Of a DNA stretch of 64,000 bases, positions 9,701 to 19,399 are shown one piece after another. The notes beneath the pieces were generated by a model that did no database searches, was not told the origin of the DNA, and saw only the letters and a list, made by a program, of their open reading frames with translations. How positions within the stretch are numbered: position 1 is the stretch's first letter; every line of letters starts with the position of its first letter. This DNA comes from an uncultured Prevotellaceae bacterium (GTDB lineage: Bacteria > Bacteroidota > Bacteroidia > Bacteroidales > Bacteroidaceae), in contig ONLU01000005.1 of NCBI GenBank assembly GCA_900318795.1, forward strand, positions 1 through 64,000, read 5' to 3'. A program made the position numbers and the translations under genes.

Positions 9701-10711
9701 AACCGCGACCTCGTGAAGGGTGCCGAGGGCTATCACTACCTCTATCGCATCAATTGTGGCGGCAATGCCTTCACAGACGAGTTCGGACAGCAATGGCTGG
9801 CCGATGACACCCTGCATAGCCACTCGTGGGGACAGGATTTCGAAGGTATCAATGCCCTGCAGGCCAGCCAGCGCCATATCACGACAGACATCCGAGGCAC
9901 CCAGAGCGACGAGCTGTTCCAATATTTCCGTTTCGGACGCCACCGCCTATGGTACGACCTGCCCGTGCTCCCAGCCTTGTCGCAGCAAGCCGACACCGCC
10001 ACCTATCGCATAGAACTCTATTTTGCTGAACCGTGGCACGGTCGTGAAGCCTCTGAGACTGCCGACTATGAGGGATTGCGCATCTTCGATGTAGCCGTCA
10101 ACGGACGGACGGTGGTCGACGACCTCGACCCGTGGGCAGAAGCAGGCTACTGTGGAGCCATGAAACGTGTAATCCATGCCAAGGCTGTGGACGGTCGCCT
10201 GCGTATCTCCTTCCCCGAGGTAAAGGCTGGCCAGGCTGTCATCTGCGGCATTGCCGTAGCCAGCCCGAGAGAAGGCATCAGCCTCTCCGCCCAACAGTTG
10301 TCACCTATTGCCGTAAACTGGAAAGCCCTCGATACCGATACCATTGCCAAACTGCCGAAGGAAGAATTGCCCAAGGACACGGAGGCTCGTCCTGCCTCGG
10401 TTTATGAGCCTGAGAAGGTCGTGGGAAAGACAAAGAGCAATGCCACGTCCTTCATCATCACCCCTGGTCTTGGTCAGGAGTATGCCCTTCGTTTCCGTTA
10501 CAAGAACACTACCGGACAGCCTGTAACAGCCCGCATGACGGTTACCGACTCCAAGAATACGATATTGGTGGATACGGATGTCACCTTCCCGCCGACACCG
10601 AATAAGTTTAAGATGCTGTCAACAACGACGGGCACCCAGATTAATGCCGGAACATACCGACTGCGCATCGACACCAAAGATGTGGAATTTAAAGAACTAG
10701 AAGTACAATAA
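6788..10711 (+). CDS. Giant modular glycoside hydrolase: GH43-like propeller + GH2 + malectin-like domain
   Basis: A 1307-residue exported protein (signal peptide to about residue 20). Residues ~30-395 read as a five-bladed propeller of the GH43/GH32 type, with candidate base Asp54 in HKIDCPTVF and repeated SNDLKNW/SRDLLHW blade motifs. A lysine-rich insertion sits near 215-230. Residues ~400-975 form a complete GH2: sugar-binding jelly roll, Ig-like domain and TIM barrel, with acid/base Glu791 (LWGLQNES) and nucleophile Glu861 (NGEYG). Residues ~980-1155 resemble malectin (YLYRINCGG, then DEFGQQWLADD), and the last ~140 form another beta-sandwich. Both catalytic modules look intact. The likely role is removal of two different sugars from one branched glycan. 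It sits between the uronidase-like and LacZ-type genes with gaps of about 20 bp. Confidence 0.85.
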   Translation: MKKILIAFASLLISVCSSAADINKEVMNKIYQEVRTPYKYGMVVAPADNNHKIDCPTVFRVGDKWLMTYVVYNGKEGLDGRGYETWLACSDDLLHWQTQGRLLSYPSDTTRWDANQRGGFPALIDWTWGGSNGISKYRKNYWMTYIGGHGTGYEAVREPLNIGLAWTAGAITQAHEWQSQDKPLLSIHDNDVQWWEKLTQYKSTIYDLQPQPLKKTKKKGKNGKAQNDLPPALRKYRFLMFYNAGGINPQNHLKAERIGIALSNDLKNWKRYNGNPVYFHEAPGIITGDAQIVKMGDLFVMFYFSAYNPDRKYNAYNTFSVSRDLLHWQDWTGPDLIVPSKPYDEMFAHKSYVLKHDGVVYHFYCAVNNDQQRGIAVATSVPMGRSEVSFPTPERKGRRTVTSLNEGWLASVKGGKVSMINIPHNFDDYHGYRQLRHGNLHGSAVYDKVFTTAKQDGRRYFLQFEGVGTYATVTLNGHQYPEELVGRTVWTLDVTDHLKDGNNTLRVSVDHPAMQTASPWVCGGCSSEWGFSEGSQPFGIFRPVSLIETDAIRIEPFGVHIWNNAACDSVFIETEVRNYTRQEQTLELVNKFTLASGKQVFRLAQAVTLKAGETRTVRQVEAVADVHRWSLDDPYLYNLATMIKRGGKTTDEVRTPFGIRSVSWPVLRERITGKTDDHRFYLNGKPTFINGTCEYEHLLGGSHAFSPEQIRSRMKQITNAGFNALREAHQPHHLLYQQLCDEQGVLFWSQFSAHIWYDTHKFRRNFKRLLVRWIKERRNSPSVILWGLQNESVLPKKFAEECSDIIRSLDPTCRDQRAITTCNGGEGTDWNVIQNWSGTYGGSADNYDNELKQPEQLLNGEYGAWRTIDLHGTAKYSEESFTKLLETKARLAESARDSVCGHFQWIFNSHDNPGRVQPDGALRRIDKIGPINYKGLVTAWEEPTPAYYMYRQRYVPVGRHSMATNKTAADRNRDLVKGAEGYHYLYRINCGGNAFTDEFGQQWLADDTLHSHSWGQDFEGINALQASQRHITTDIRGTQSDELFQYFRFGRHRLWYDLPVLPALSQQADTATYRIELYFAEPWHGREASETADYEGLRIFDVAVNGRTVVDDLDPWAEAGYCGAMKRVIHAKAVDGRLRISFPEVKAGQAVICGIAVASPREGISLSAQQLSPIAVNWKALDTDTIAKLPKEELPKDTEARPASVYEPEKVVGKTKSNATSFIITPGLGQEYALRFRYKNTTGQPVTARMTVTDSKNTILVDTDVTFPPTPNKFKMLSTTTGTQINAGTYRLRIDTKDVEFKELEVQ

Positions 10712-13555
<2,844 letters not shown>

Positions 13556-13597
13556 TTACGCAAGAAAACAACATCGCGATTGCCAATGCTGTAAAAA

Positions 13598-13800
13598 TGG
13601 ACGTTTGGACGTGGACGTTTGGACGTTAAACAAAAATTTTTTTTCCTGCGTCGAGAAACAGGGCTAAAGTATTAAATGTAAAGAATTAATTGTTAATATA
13701 TTTAATACTTATATATAATATATATTATATATAAGTATTGTTTTCTTCTTTTGATTTTCGAAAACGCCTTAACGTCCAAACGTCCACGTCCAAAAGTCCA
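13598..13800. repeat. Long inverted repeat with 32-bp arms
   Basis: The left arm 13598-13629 and right arm 13769-13800 are complementary at 31 of 32 positions. Each arm is internally repetitive with a 14-base (2 x 7) period built on TGGACGT/TTGGACG. The 139-bp spacer is very AT-rich and contains a perfect 36-bp palindrome. No gene is visible in 13556-13909. The structure follows the hydrolase operon stop and precedes an HU-gene remnant, so it may be a boundary of a lost or moved cassette. Confidence 0.8.
13704..13739. repeat. Perfect 36-bp AT-rich palindrome
   Basis: Every base from 13704 to 13739 pairs with its mirror position (AATACTTATATATA at the left end, its complement at the right end) with no central spacer. 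It could extrude as a cruciform or act as a bidirectional terminator. It lies inside the 32-bp inverted repeat but is not centred in it (offset about 22 bp). Confidence 0.85.
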
Positions 13801-13909
13801 AAACTGTGTATTCGAGAGTCTTTTCTGACTCTCATTTCTACGCATTTTAATTTCTTGCAAAATTAGGGCGAAAAATAGGCTTCAAAAAGTATGGTTTTTC
13901 GACGTTTTA

Positions 13910-13941
13910 TTTGCATACACCATGAAATTTTCGTACCTTTG
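13910..13941 (+). promoter_or_regulatory. Consensus promoter for the HU-like remnant
   Basis: TTTG at 13910-13913 and TACCTTTG at 13934-13941 are separated by 20 bp, a full consensus. It would start a ~200-nt leader ending at the ATG at 14143, with a purine-rich AAAGAAAGGGAAAG just before the start. The promoter looks intact although the gene it drives is broken. Confidence 0.75.
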
Positions 13942-14142
13942 CATTGTCAACCAGAAGAAGGAAGCAAGGGCCCCTGGCGAGGGAAAATTTACTAGTAGGC
14001 CGGCAAAAAATTGTTCCCTGCCCAGCGCGCAAAAACGGACGACGGAAGGAAGACGAAAAGGTAAAAAAATACCAATCGAAAAAAGGTAAAAAGAACTTAC
14101 AAGCAAATGTTTAACTAAAATTTTAAAGAAAGGGAAAGATTT

Positions 14143-14370
14143 ATGGCAATCAAAGTGAAAGCAGTTGAGAGCAAGCTCAAGTTTACGAAGAACGAGAACG
14201 ACCCCGGGGTCTACCGCTATGTGCTGGGCGCTGAGCTCTATGTCACAGTGTGCCTGGCACCGTGTGATGGAGGACGTGTGATGTGGCACTGTGTGATGCG
14301 AAGCACAAAAGCACCGTCGCAAATCGCGACAGTGCTTTCATTTATATCACCTCCCCCTCATTTTTACTGA
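14143..14370 (+). pseudogene. Truncated HU-like DNA-binding protein gene (5' remnant)
   Basis: The first ~33 codons (MAIKVKAVESKLKF, then PGVYRYVLGAELY) match the N-terminus of the HU-like DNA-binding proteins of Bacteroidota, which are normally ~150 residues or longer and often sit beside VapE/DUF3874 genes. After AELY the frame leaves the family: it continues with VTVCLAPCDGG and stops at 14368-14370, inside the 3' end of the convergent amylase gene. The HU fold is therefore lost. The break near 14242 is followed by short CAC(A/C)GTGTG-like repeats. The promoter and long leader are kept, so a 5' fragment may still be transcribed. A deletion during cassette loss is the simplest explanation. 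Confidence 0.65.
14308..14338 (-). terminator. Terminator of the GH13 gene
   Basis: A 13-bp stem with one mismatch (14308-14320 with 14326-14338) and a 5-base loop. On the reverse strand the stem ends in a TTTT run. It lies 25 bp past the amylase stop and within the HU-remnant frame of the other strand. Confidence 0.65.
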
Positions 14371-16268
14371 AACTCGAGCACCAGGGTCTGGCGGGGCTTG
14401 AGGGTGAGGTTCTTGGTGAGGTCGTAGTAGCGGCCTGTGGGGATGTCCTGCACGCGGCTGACATCCTGTCCGTCGTCGAAGAGTTCCTGATAGCGGCTGA
14501 TGTCGAGGACGGCGTCCTGGGTGGTGCCGTTGAGGATGGTCATGACGGTGTTGCGGTGCCAGCGACGGGTGACGACGTAGATGCCGTTATAGGGTATGAA
14601 CTGCGTCTGGTAGCCCCGGATGATGGTCTCGTTGCCACGACGCCAGTGGAGCAGTCGGCTGAGCCAGTTGAACATGGACTGCTGGGCGCGGGTGCGGCCT
14701 TCGCGGGTGAAGGCATTGTGCTTGTCGCCGGGGAATCCGCCAGGGAAATCCTTGCGAACATGTCCGTCGGTCTTCTCCTTGGTGCCGTTCATCATGATCT
14801 CTGTGCCATAGTAGATTTGCGGAATGCGACGCACGGTGAGCAGCAGGGCCAGTGCCTGCTTAAGTGCCAGCGAATCGTGTCCGTTGCCCAGGAAACGGTC
14901 TGTGTCGTGGTTGTCGATGAATGCCATGACATGGGTGGGGTCTTCGTAGAGATAGTCATAGACAAACGAGTTGTACAGGCGGTTCAGTCCCTTCCACCAG
15001 GCATCGGTCTCTTCGTTCTTGGCTTGTGCGAGCTTGTCGAAGAAGGAGAAGTCCATGACGGTCTTGAGGTAGGAGTTGTGTTCCGACAGGCGTGAGTCTT
15101 TCTGCCAGGCAGCGGTATAGGCAGGCTCGGTCACCCATGTCTCGCCCACGGTGTTGAAGTTGGGGTACTCCTCGTCGAGTTCCTTCATCCACTGTGCCAT
15201 GCCCTCGGCAAAGGCGTAGGGATAGGTGTCCATGCGGATGCCGTCGATGCCAATGGTCTCAATCCACCAGATGCTGTTCTGGATGAGGTAGCGCATGAGG
15301 TGTGGGTTGCGCTGGTTGAGGTCGGGCATGGTGGGTACGAACCATCCCTCGGTGGTCTCCTTCAGGTCTACCTGCGAGGCGTAGGGGTCCTTGACAGGTG
15401 TCAGCTTGTAGGAGGTCTGCAGGAAACTGGTGCCTCGTGCGTCGGACGTGCCCTTGGACTCCACCAGCCACTGGGGCAGGTTGAGCCAGTCCTTGGAGGG
15501 CATGTCGTGCGTCCAGGGGTGCTCGAAGCCGGAGTGGTTGAAGATCATGTCCATGACCACCTTGAGCCCCTTCTGGTGTGCCTCGTCGCAAAGCCGGCGA
15601 TAGTCGTCGTTGGTGCCGAAGCGGGGGTCTACGCGATAGTAGTCGGTGGTGGCATAGCCGTGATAGGTGGAGTAGCCGTTGTCGGAGTCGGGCGAGTCGT
15701 TCTCCAGTACCGGTGTGAGCCAAAGCGCCGTGACACCCAGTTCGTTGAAGTAGTCCAGGTGTTCGCGAATGCCGTTCAGGTCGCCTCCATGTCGCAGCGA
15801 GGGCTGGCTGCGGTCCTCCTTGTAGGGTCGCATCCCCTTCACCTGCGGCTGGTGCCCCTGCCCCTGTGCAAAGCGGTCGGGCATGAGCATGTAGAGCACG
15901 TCGCTGTTGTCGAAGCCTATGCGCTTGTCGCCAGCCATCTCGCGCTGTTTCAGCTGGTACTGCACCTTGACCTTGTCGAACTGGAGGGTCATGGTGCCGG
16001 GCTTGGCCTGGCGCAGGTTGAGATAGACGAAGAGGTAGTTGGGCGAGTCGAGTCGCACCACACTGTCGACGACCACGCCGGGATAGTCGGTAGCCACACG
16101 CTGCACGGCAGCAATGTTCTTGCCATAGACCATCAGCTGCACTTGGGGGTTCTTGAGCCCTACAAACCAGTCGGTGGGGTCAATGCGATCAATTACTACT
16201 TTGCTTTTGGCTGCACTCATTGTCAATACTTGTGCCACAAGGGCCATCAGGAAAAATAATCGTTTCAT
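14364..16268 (-). CDS. Exported GH13 alpha-amylase (neopullulanase/cyclomaltodextrinase type)
   Basis: A 634-residue enzyme with signal peptide MKRLFFLMALVAQVLTMSAA, an N-terminal beta-sandwich like the cyclomaltodextrinase N-domain (about 25-120), the GH13 barrel and a C-terminal beta-domain. The catalytic triad is visible: Asp347 (GIDGIRMDTYPY), Glu376 (NTVGETWV) and Asp455 (FIDNHDTDRF). The GYATTDYYRVDPRFG and VVMDMIFNHSG segments are the other conserved GH13 regions. The layout resembles SusA, the periplasmic neopullulanase of Bacteroides, which shortens maltooligosaccharides and pullulan. No SusC/D genes are adjacent, so it appears to be a stand-alone alpha-glucan enzyme with its own promoter (16295-16302) and terminator. 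Confidence 0.92.
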   Translation of the reverse strand: MKRLFFLMALVAQVLTMSAAKSKVVIDRIDPTDWFVGLKNPQVQLMVYGKNIAAVQRVATDYPGVVVDSVVRLDSPNYLFVYLNLRQAKPGTMTLQFDKVKVQYQLKQREMAGDKRIGFDNSDVLYMLMPDRFAQGQGHQPQVKGMRPYKEDRSQPSLRHGGDLNGIREHLDYFNELGVTALWLTPVLENDSPDSDNGYSTYHGYATTDYYRVDPRFGTNDDYRRLCDEAHQKGLKVVMDMIFNHSGFEHPWTHDMPSKDWLNLPQWLVESKGTSDARGTSFLQTSYKLTPVKDPYASQVDLKETTEGWFVPTMPDLNQRNPHLMRYLIQNSIWWIETIGIDGIRMDTYPYAFAEGMAQWMKELDEEYPNFNTVGETWVTEPAYTAAWQKDSRLSEHNSYLKTVMDFSFFDKLAQAKNEETDAWWKGLNRLYNSFVYDYLYEDPTHVMAFIDNHDTDRFLGNGHDSLALKQALALLLTVRRIPQIYYGTEIMMNGTKEKTDGHVRKDFPGGFPGDKHNAFTREGRTRAQQSMFNWLSRLLHWRRGNETIIRGYQTQFIPYNGIYVVTRRWHRNTVMTILNGTTQDAVLDISRYQELFDDGQDVSRVQDIPTGRYYDLTKNLTLKPRQTLVLEFQ

Positions 16269-16294
16269 AGTCTCTATTTAGCTATTGTTCGCCA

Positions 16295-16302
16295 CAAAGT
16301 TA
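16295..16302 (-). promoter_or_regulatory. Promoter -7 element for the GH13 gene
   Basis: TAACTTTG on the reverse strand, 26 bp upstream of the amylase start, matches TAnnTTTG. I do not see a convincing -33 element. Confidence 0.5.
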
Positions 16303-16377
16303 CGTTTTTTCGCGCGTCGGTACAACATATTCCCAGAGAATCGTGCTCCGTGGCTGCAAAATCGTTTGCACAACCCC

Positions 16378-16929
16378 CTACCTGTCCGGCAAGTGCCTGG
16401 ACTGAAGATAGCGGATGACGGCATGACGGATGCTGGTGAGTCCGAACTCGTCGGGGTTGACCTGGCTGACGGGTATCCAGAGCGCCTCGGCAGCGTCGTC
16501 GGCAGCACGCACGACAGCCTTGAAGGCATCGGGGTCGCCATGCAGAGGCACCAGGAAGTCCATGTCGAGCGTATGTACGCCCATACCGCTATAGAGGTAG
16601 ACATTGGGTGAGGAGAAGAGGTACTGGATGTCGTGAACATCGAGCCCTGTCTCTTCCTTGATTTCGCGGCACATGCCCTCCTCGACCGTCTCGCCCATGT
16701 CGACGAATCCTCCCGGCAGGTCGAGCGTGCCCTTGGCAGGCTGCTTGGCACGACGCACCACCAGCATCTCGTCGAGGTCGTTGACGATGAATGCTGCCGT
16801 TGCCGAACAGGGGTTGGCATAGTAGGAGAAGCCACAGTCGCGGCACTGCTTGCTCTTGAAGTTGTTGACCTCGAAGCGCGCACTGCCACAGACCGGACAG
16901 AAGCGGAATAACTCTAAGGGATGCTCCAT
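16378..16929 (-). CDS. Nudix hydrolase with N-terminal zinc ribbon
   Basis: A 183-residue protein. Cys11, Cys14, Cys29 and Cys32 (CPVC and CRDC) form a zinc ribbon, followed by a Nudix domain whose box at 74-96 fits the consensus exactly: Gly74, Glu80, Arg88-Glu89, Glu92-Glu93, Gly95. Nudix enzymes split nucleoside diphosphates linked to another group, and a zinc ribbon ahead of the domain is typical of NADH pyrophosphatase (NudC)-like and related housecleaning enzymes. The C-terminal SQPWW motif of true NudC is not present, so the substrate is open. It starts 5 bp after the stop of the upstream esterase gene and is co-transcribed with it. Confidence 0.88.
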   Translation of the reverse strand: MEHPLELFRFCPVCGSARFEVNNFKSKQCRDCGFSYYANPCSATAAFIVNDLDEMLVVRRAKQPAKGTLDLPGGFVDMGETVEEGMCREIKEETGLDVHDIQYLFSSPNVYLYSGMGVHTLDMDFLVPLHGDPDAFKAVVRAADDAAEALWIPVSQVNPDEFGLTSIRHAVIRYLQSRHLPDR

Positions 16930-16934
16930 GTGTC

Positions 16935-18389
16935 TTACCAGTTATCCGTTCGGAAGGGGAACAGGGGCAGTCCGCCGGCATTGGCCAGATTGCCCAGCTG
17001 CCAGTTGCGGAAGCAGTAGCGGACGGCTACGGGCTGCTTGACCTCAGGGCTGCTGACGACCACACACTCGTCCCAGTAGGCGCCACCGGGCTGCCAGAAG
17101 TGGCTGGCCTTGGCAGGATGGAACACACGGTCTGCTCCAGCCACCTCGAAGCCCTGGATGTCCTCGAACCGGCTGATGCCGCCACACTCGTTGTCGAAGT
17201 GTATCATCACCGTGTCGCCCTTCACCTGCATGTCGCGGTAGGACAGGCTCTCGCAGATGACGGACTGCATGCCATAGGTCTTGTTCAGTGCCAGGAATGC
17301 CAGCCGCTCGCCCACCTTCTGCTTCTGGGCGGGGTGAATCTGCGTGCCCTCGTAGGGATAGACGGCATCGTTGGTGCATACCAGTCCGCTGTTGGGAATC
17401 AGCTTGGAGGCCTTGTACTGCTGCTCCTGCAACAGGGCGTTCCATGTGCCGTTCACGTCGCCGCTGGCATAAGGTGCTATCTGGACGAAGTAGAAGGGAA
17501 TGTCGCCCAGCTTGAATTGCGAGCGCCATTGCTCGACCAACAGCTTCAGCCGCTGGGCATACTGATCGCCGGGGTCACCGACATTGGAGCAGCCCTGATA
17601 GAACAGGATGCCCTTGACGGTATAGTTCAGAATGGGGTTGAAGGTGCCGTTGCCCCATACCAGGGCACGGTGGTAGTCCCACTCCTTCTTGAAATTGACA
17701 ATGCCCATGGTGTCGGTGGGCTCCTTGGTATAGCGCTCCAGGTTCTCCTTGGTCAGCCAACTTTCCACACGGCTGCCACCCTTGTTGGCCTCGATGAGTC
17801 CGACGGGGATGTCCAGGGCACGGTTGACCAGCTTGGCAAAGAAATAGCCCGTTGCCGAGAACTCGCCGACGGTCTGGGGCGAGCATTCGCGCCAATAGGT
17901 ATCGGCATCGTCCTGAGGCTTCATGCGCATGATGCTGGGTATCTTGGCAGAGCGTACCTGACACTTGCCTGCAGCGTTGATGACTTCTTGGTTGTAGTTC
18001 AGCACAGGGCAGTTGCCAAAGCCCTTGACGGGCATCTCCATGTTAGACTGTCCGGCACATACCCATACCTCGCCAGCCAGCACGTTGCTGATGGTCAACT
18101 GTCCGTCGCCGTCGTCGAAGGTGATGGAAAGGGGCGTGTAGCTGGCCTTGGGCGACTTCACCGTCAACAGCCAGCGGCCCTGCCGGTCGGCCTTGGTCTC
18201 GCTGCGCTGGTCGGACCACGACGTCGTAGCCACTACCTTGCTGCCTGCCTTGGCCCAGCCCCACAGGCGGACGTCAGTCTGCTGCTGGATAATCATGTTG
18301 TCACTCACCAGATGAGGGAGTCTCACCTTTGCCTGCAATCCCACGGCCAGTGCCATCAGGACAGCCGTAAAAAGAAATTTTCTATTCAT
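16935..18389 (-). CDS. Exported SASA-type carbohydrate esterase (sialate O-acetylesterase family)
   Basis: I place the start at 18389 because it gives the signal peptide MNRKFLFTAVLMALAVGLQA (484 residues); the frame runs 11 codons further upstream without a better start. The SGNH/SASA nucleophile is Ser115 in GQSNMEMP, and the C-terminal Asp/His block appears as GTQIHPAQKQKVGERLA. An N-terminal beta-domain (20-105) is typical. The family removes O-acetyl groups from sialic acid or from polysaccharides. With xylan genes nearby and no sialidase in view, plant-polysaccharide deacetylation is the better guess. It is divergent from the alpha/beta-hydrolase gene and shares the 78-bp promoter region at 18390-18467. 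Confidence 0.88.
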   Translation of the reverse strand: MNRKFLFTAVLMALAVGLQAKVRLPHLVSDNMIIQQQTDVRLWGWAKAGSKVVATTSWSDQRSETKADRQGRWLLTVKSPKASYTPLSITFDDGDGQLTISNVLAGEVWVCAGQSNMEMPVKGFGNCPVLNYNQEVINAAGKCQVRSAKIPSIMRMKPQDDADTYWRECSPQTVGEFSATGYFFAKLVNRALDIPVGLIEANKGGSRVESWLTKENLERYTKEPTDTMGIVNFKKEWDYHRALVWGNGTFNPILNYTVKGILFYQGCSNVGDPGDQYAQRLKLLVEQWRSQFKLGDIPFYFVQIAPYASGDVNGTWNALLQEQQYKASKLIPNSGLVCTNDAVYPYEGTQIHPAQKQKVGERLAFLALNKTYGMQSVICESLSYRDMQVKGDTVMIHFDNECGGISRFEDIQGFEVAGADRVFHPAKASHFWQPGGAYWDECVVVSSPEVKQPVAVRYCFRNWQLGNLANAGGLPLFPFRTDNW

Positions 18390-18413
18390 AGTCTTAAAGT
18401 TTTTATCGTTTTC

Positions 18414-18450
18414 TTGCTGCAAAGATACGATTTTTTCTTATCTTTGCAAG
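18414..18450. promoter_or_regulatory. Overlapping divergent promoters
   Basis: On the forward strand TATCTTTG lies at 18439-18446 with a TTG at 18414-18416 (22-bp spacing). On the reverse strand TATCTTTG is at 18427-18420 with TTG at 18449-18447 (19-20 bp spacing). The elements of the two promoters interleave, so the esterase operon and the alpha/beta hydrolase probably compete for, or share, regulation. Confidence 0.65.
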
Positions 18451-18467
18451 CATAAACTACAAGAATA

Positions 18468-19283
18468 ATGAAAAAAACACTACTTTTCCTGCTGATGATG
18501 ATACCCATGCTGGCTTTTGCCCAGAAGGGTACGGAGATGAATCTGTGGCCTGAGGGCCCAAGTACCGATAACGGCGACCCGAACGACATGGCGAAGGTGA
18601 CCGTCTTTCTGCCTGACGAGAAGAAAGCCACAGGGCGTGCCGTGGTGTGCTGCCCCGGTGGTGGCTACCAGCATCTGGCCATGCAGCACGAAGGCTTCGA
18701 CTGGGCTCCGTTCTTCAACGGACAGGGCATTGCCCTCATCGTGCTGAAATACCGCATGCCCCACGGTCACTATACCGTTCCGGCAGAGGATGCCGAAGAG
18801 GCTGTCAGACTGGTTCGCCGGCATGCCCAGGAGTGGCACATCAATCCTGACGATGTAGGTATCATGGGCTTCTCGGCAGGCGGACACCTGGCTTCGACGG
18901 TGGCTACCCATGCTGCAGGACAGGCAGCACCGAACTTCCAGATACTGTTCTATCCGGTCATCTCCATGGAACAGGGCACCACGCACCAGGGCTCGCGCAA
19001 CAACCTGCTGGGCAAGTCGCCCAAGCGCAAACTGGTCAACCAGTACAGCAACGAGCAGCACATCAACAAGCACACGCCGCGCTGCTTCCTGGCTCTGGCA
19101 CACGACGACCGTTCGGTGTCGCCACTGAACAGCATCAACTACTACGAAGAGCTGTACGCGCATGGCGTACCTGCCTCGATGCATATCTATCCCACCGGAG
19201 GCCACGGCTTCGGCATCCGCCAGTCGTTTGCCTACCACCTGGAGATGATGCTCGCGCTGAAGGCCTGGCTGAGAAGCTTCTAA
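18468..19283 (+). CDS. Exported alpha/beta-hydrolase, acetyl-/feruloyl-xylan esterase-like
   Basis: A 271-residue protein with signal peptide MKKTLLFLLMMIPMLAFAQ. It has an oxyanion-hole motif CPGGGYQHL (62-70), nucleophile Ser136 in GFSAGGH, an Asp at 213/214 (AHDDRSV) and His246 (GGHGFG), the complete triad of the BD-FAE/acetylesterase group. These enzymes remove acetyl or feruloyl groups from xylan or xylo-oligosaccharides. The position between two SASA esterases and 5 kb from the xylanase operon supports a hemicellulose role. Its promoter is shared with the divergent esterase, and a convergent terminator follows at 19341-19384. Confidence 0.88.
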   Translation: MKKTLLFLLMMIPMLAFAQKGTEMNLWPEGPSTDNGDPNDMAKVTVFLPDEKKATGRAVVCCPGGGYQHLAMQHEGFDWAPFFNGQGIALIVLKYRMPHGHYTVPAEDAEEAVRLVRRHAQEWHINPDDVGIMGFSAGGHLASTVATHAAGQAAPNFQILFYPVISMEQGTTHQGSRNNLLGKSPKRKLVNQYSNEQHINKHTPRCFLALAHDDRSVSPLNSINYYEELYAHGVPASMHIYPTGGHGFGIRQSFAYHLEMMLALKAWLRSF

Positions 19284-19340
19284 GAGGGCATGGCGAAGCC
19301 ACACTACCCAAAGGGGAGAACGACGTATTAATGTCTTTCG

Positions 19341-19384
19341 AACACCCAAAAGCCCCTCCGCTTGGGAGAGGCTTTTTTGGTGTT
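19341..19384. terminator. Bidirectional terminator between convergent genes
   Basis: A long imperfect hairpin: AACACC (19341) pairs with GGTGTT (ending 19384), and the inner arms AAAAGCC and GGCTTTTTT give U-tracts on both strands. It separates the esterase (+) from the TlpA-like lipoprotein gene (-). 19284-19340 holds nothing else I recognise. Confidence 0.75.
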
Positions 19385-19399
19385 CCTTTTTCGCGTTTT

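Noticed and set aside
13704..13739. Ordinary rho-independent terminator of the hydrolase operon
   Set aside because: The 36-bp palindrome is purely AT-rich apart from one G-C pair per arm, lies 150 bp past the stop and has no separate U-tract, so a simple terminator does not explain it.
15300..18455. Long forward-strand open frames opposite the GH13 and SASA esterase genes
   Set aside because: They run antisense to clear catalytic domains, show no motifs and start inside those genes; treated as shadows.
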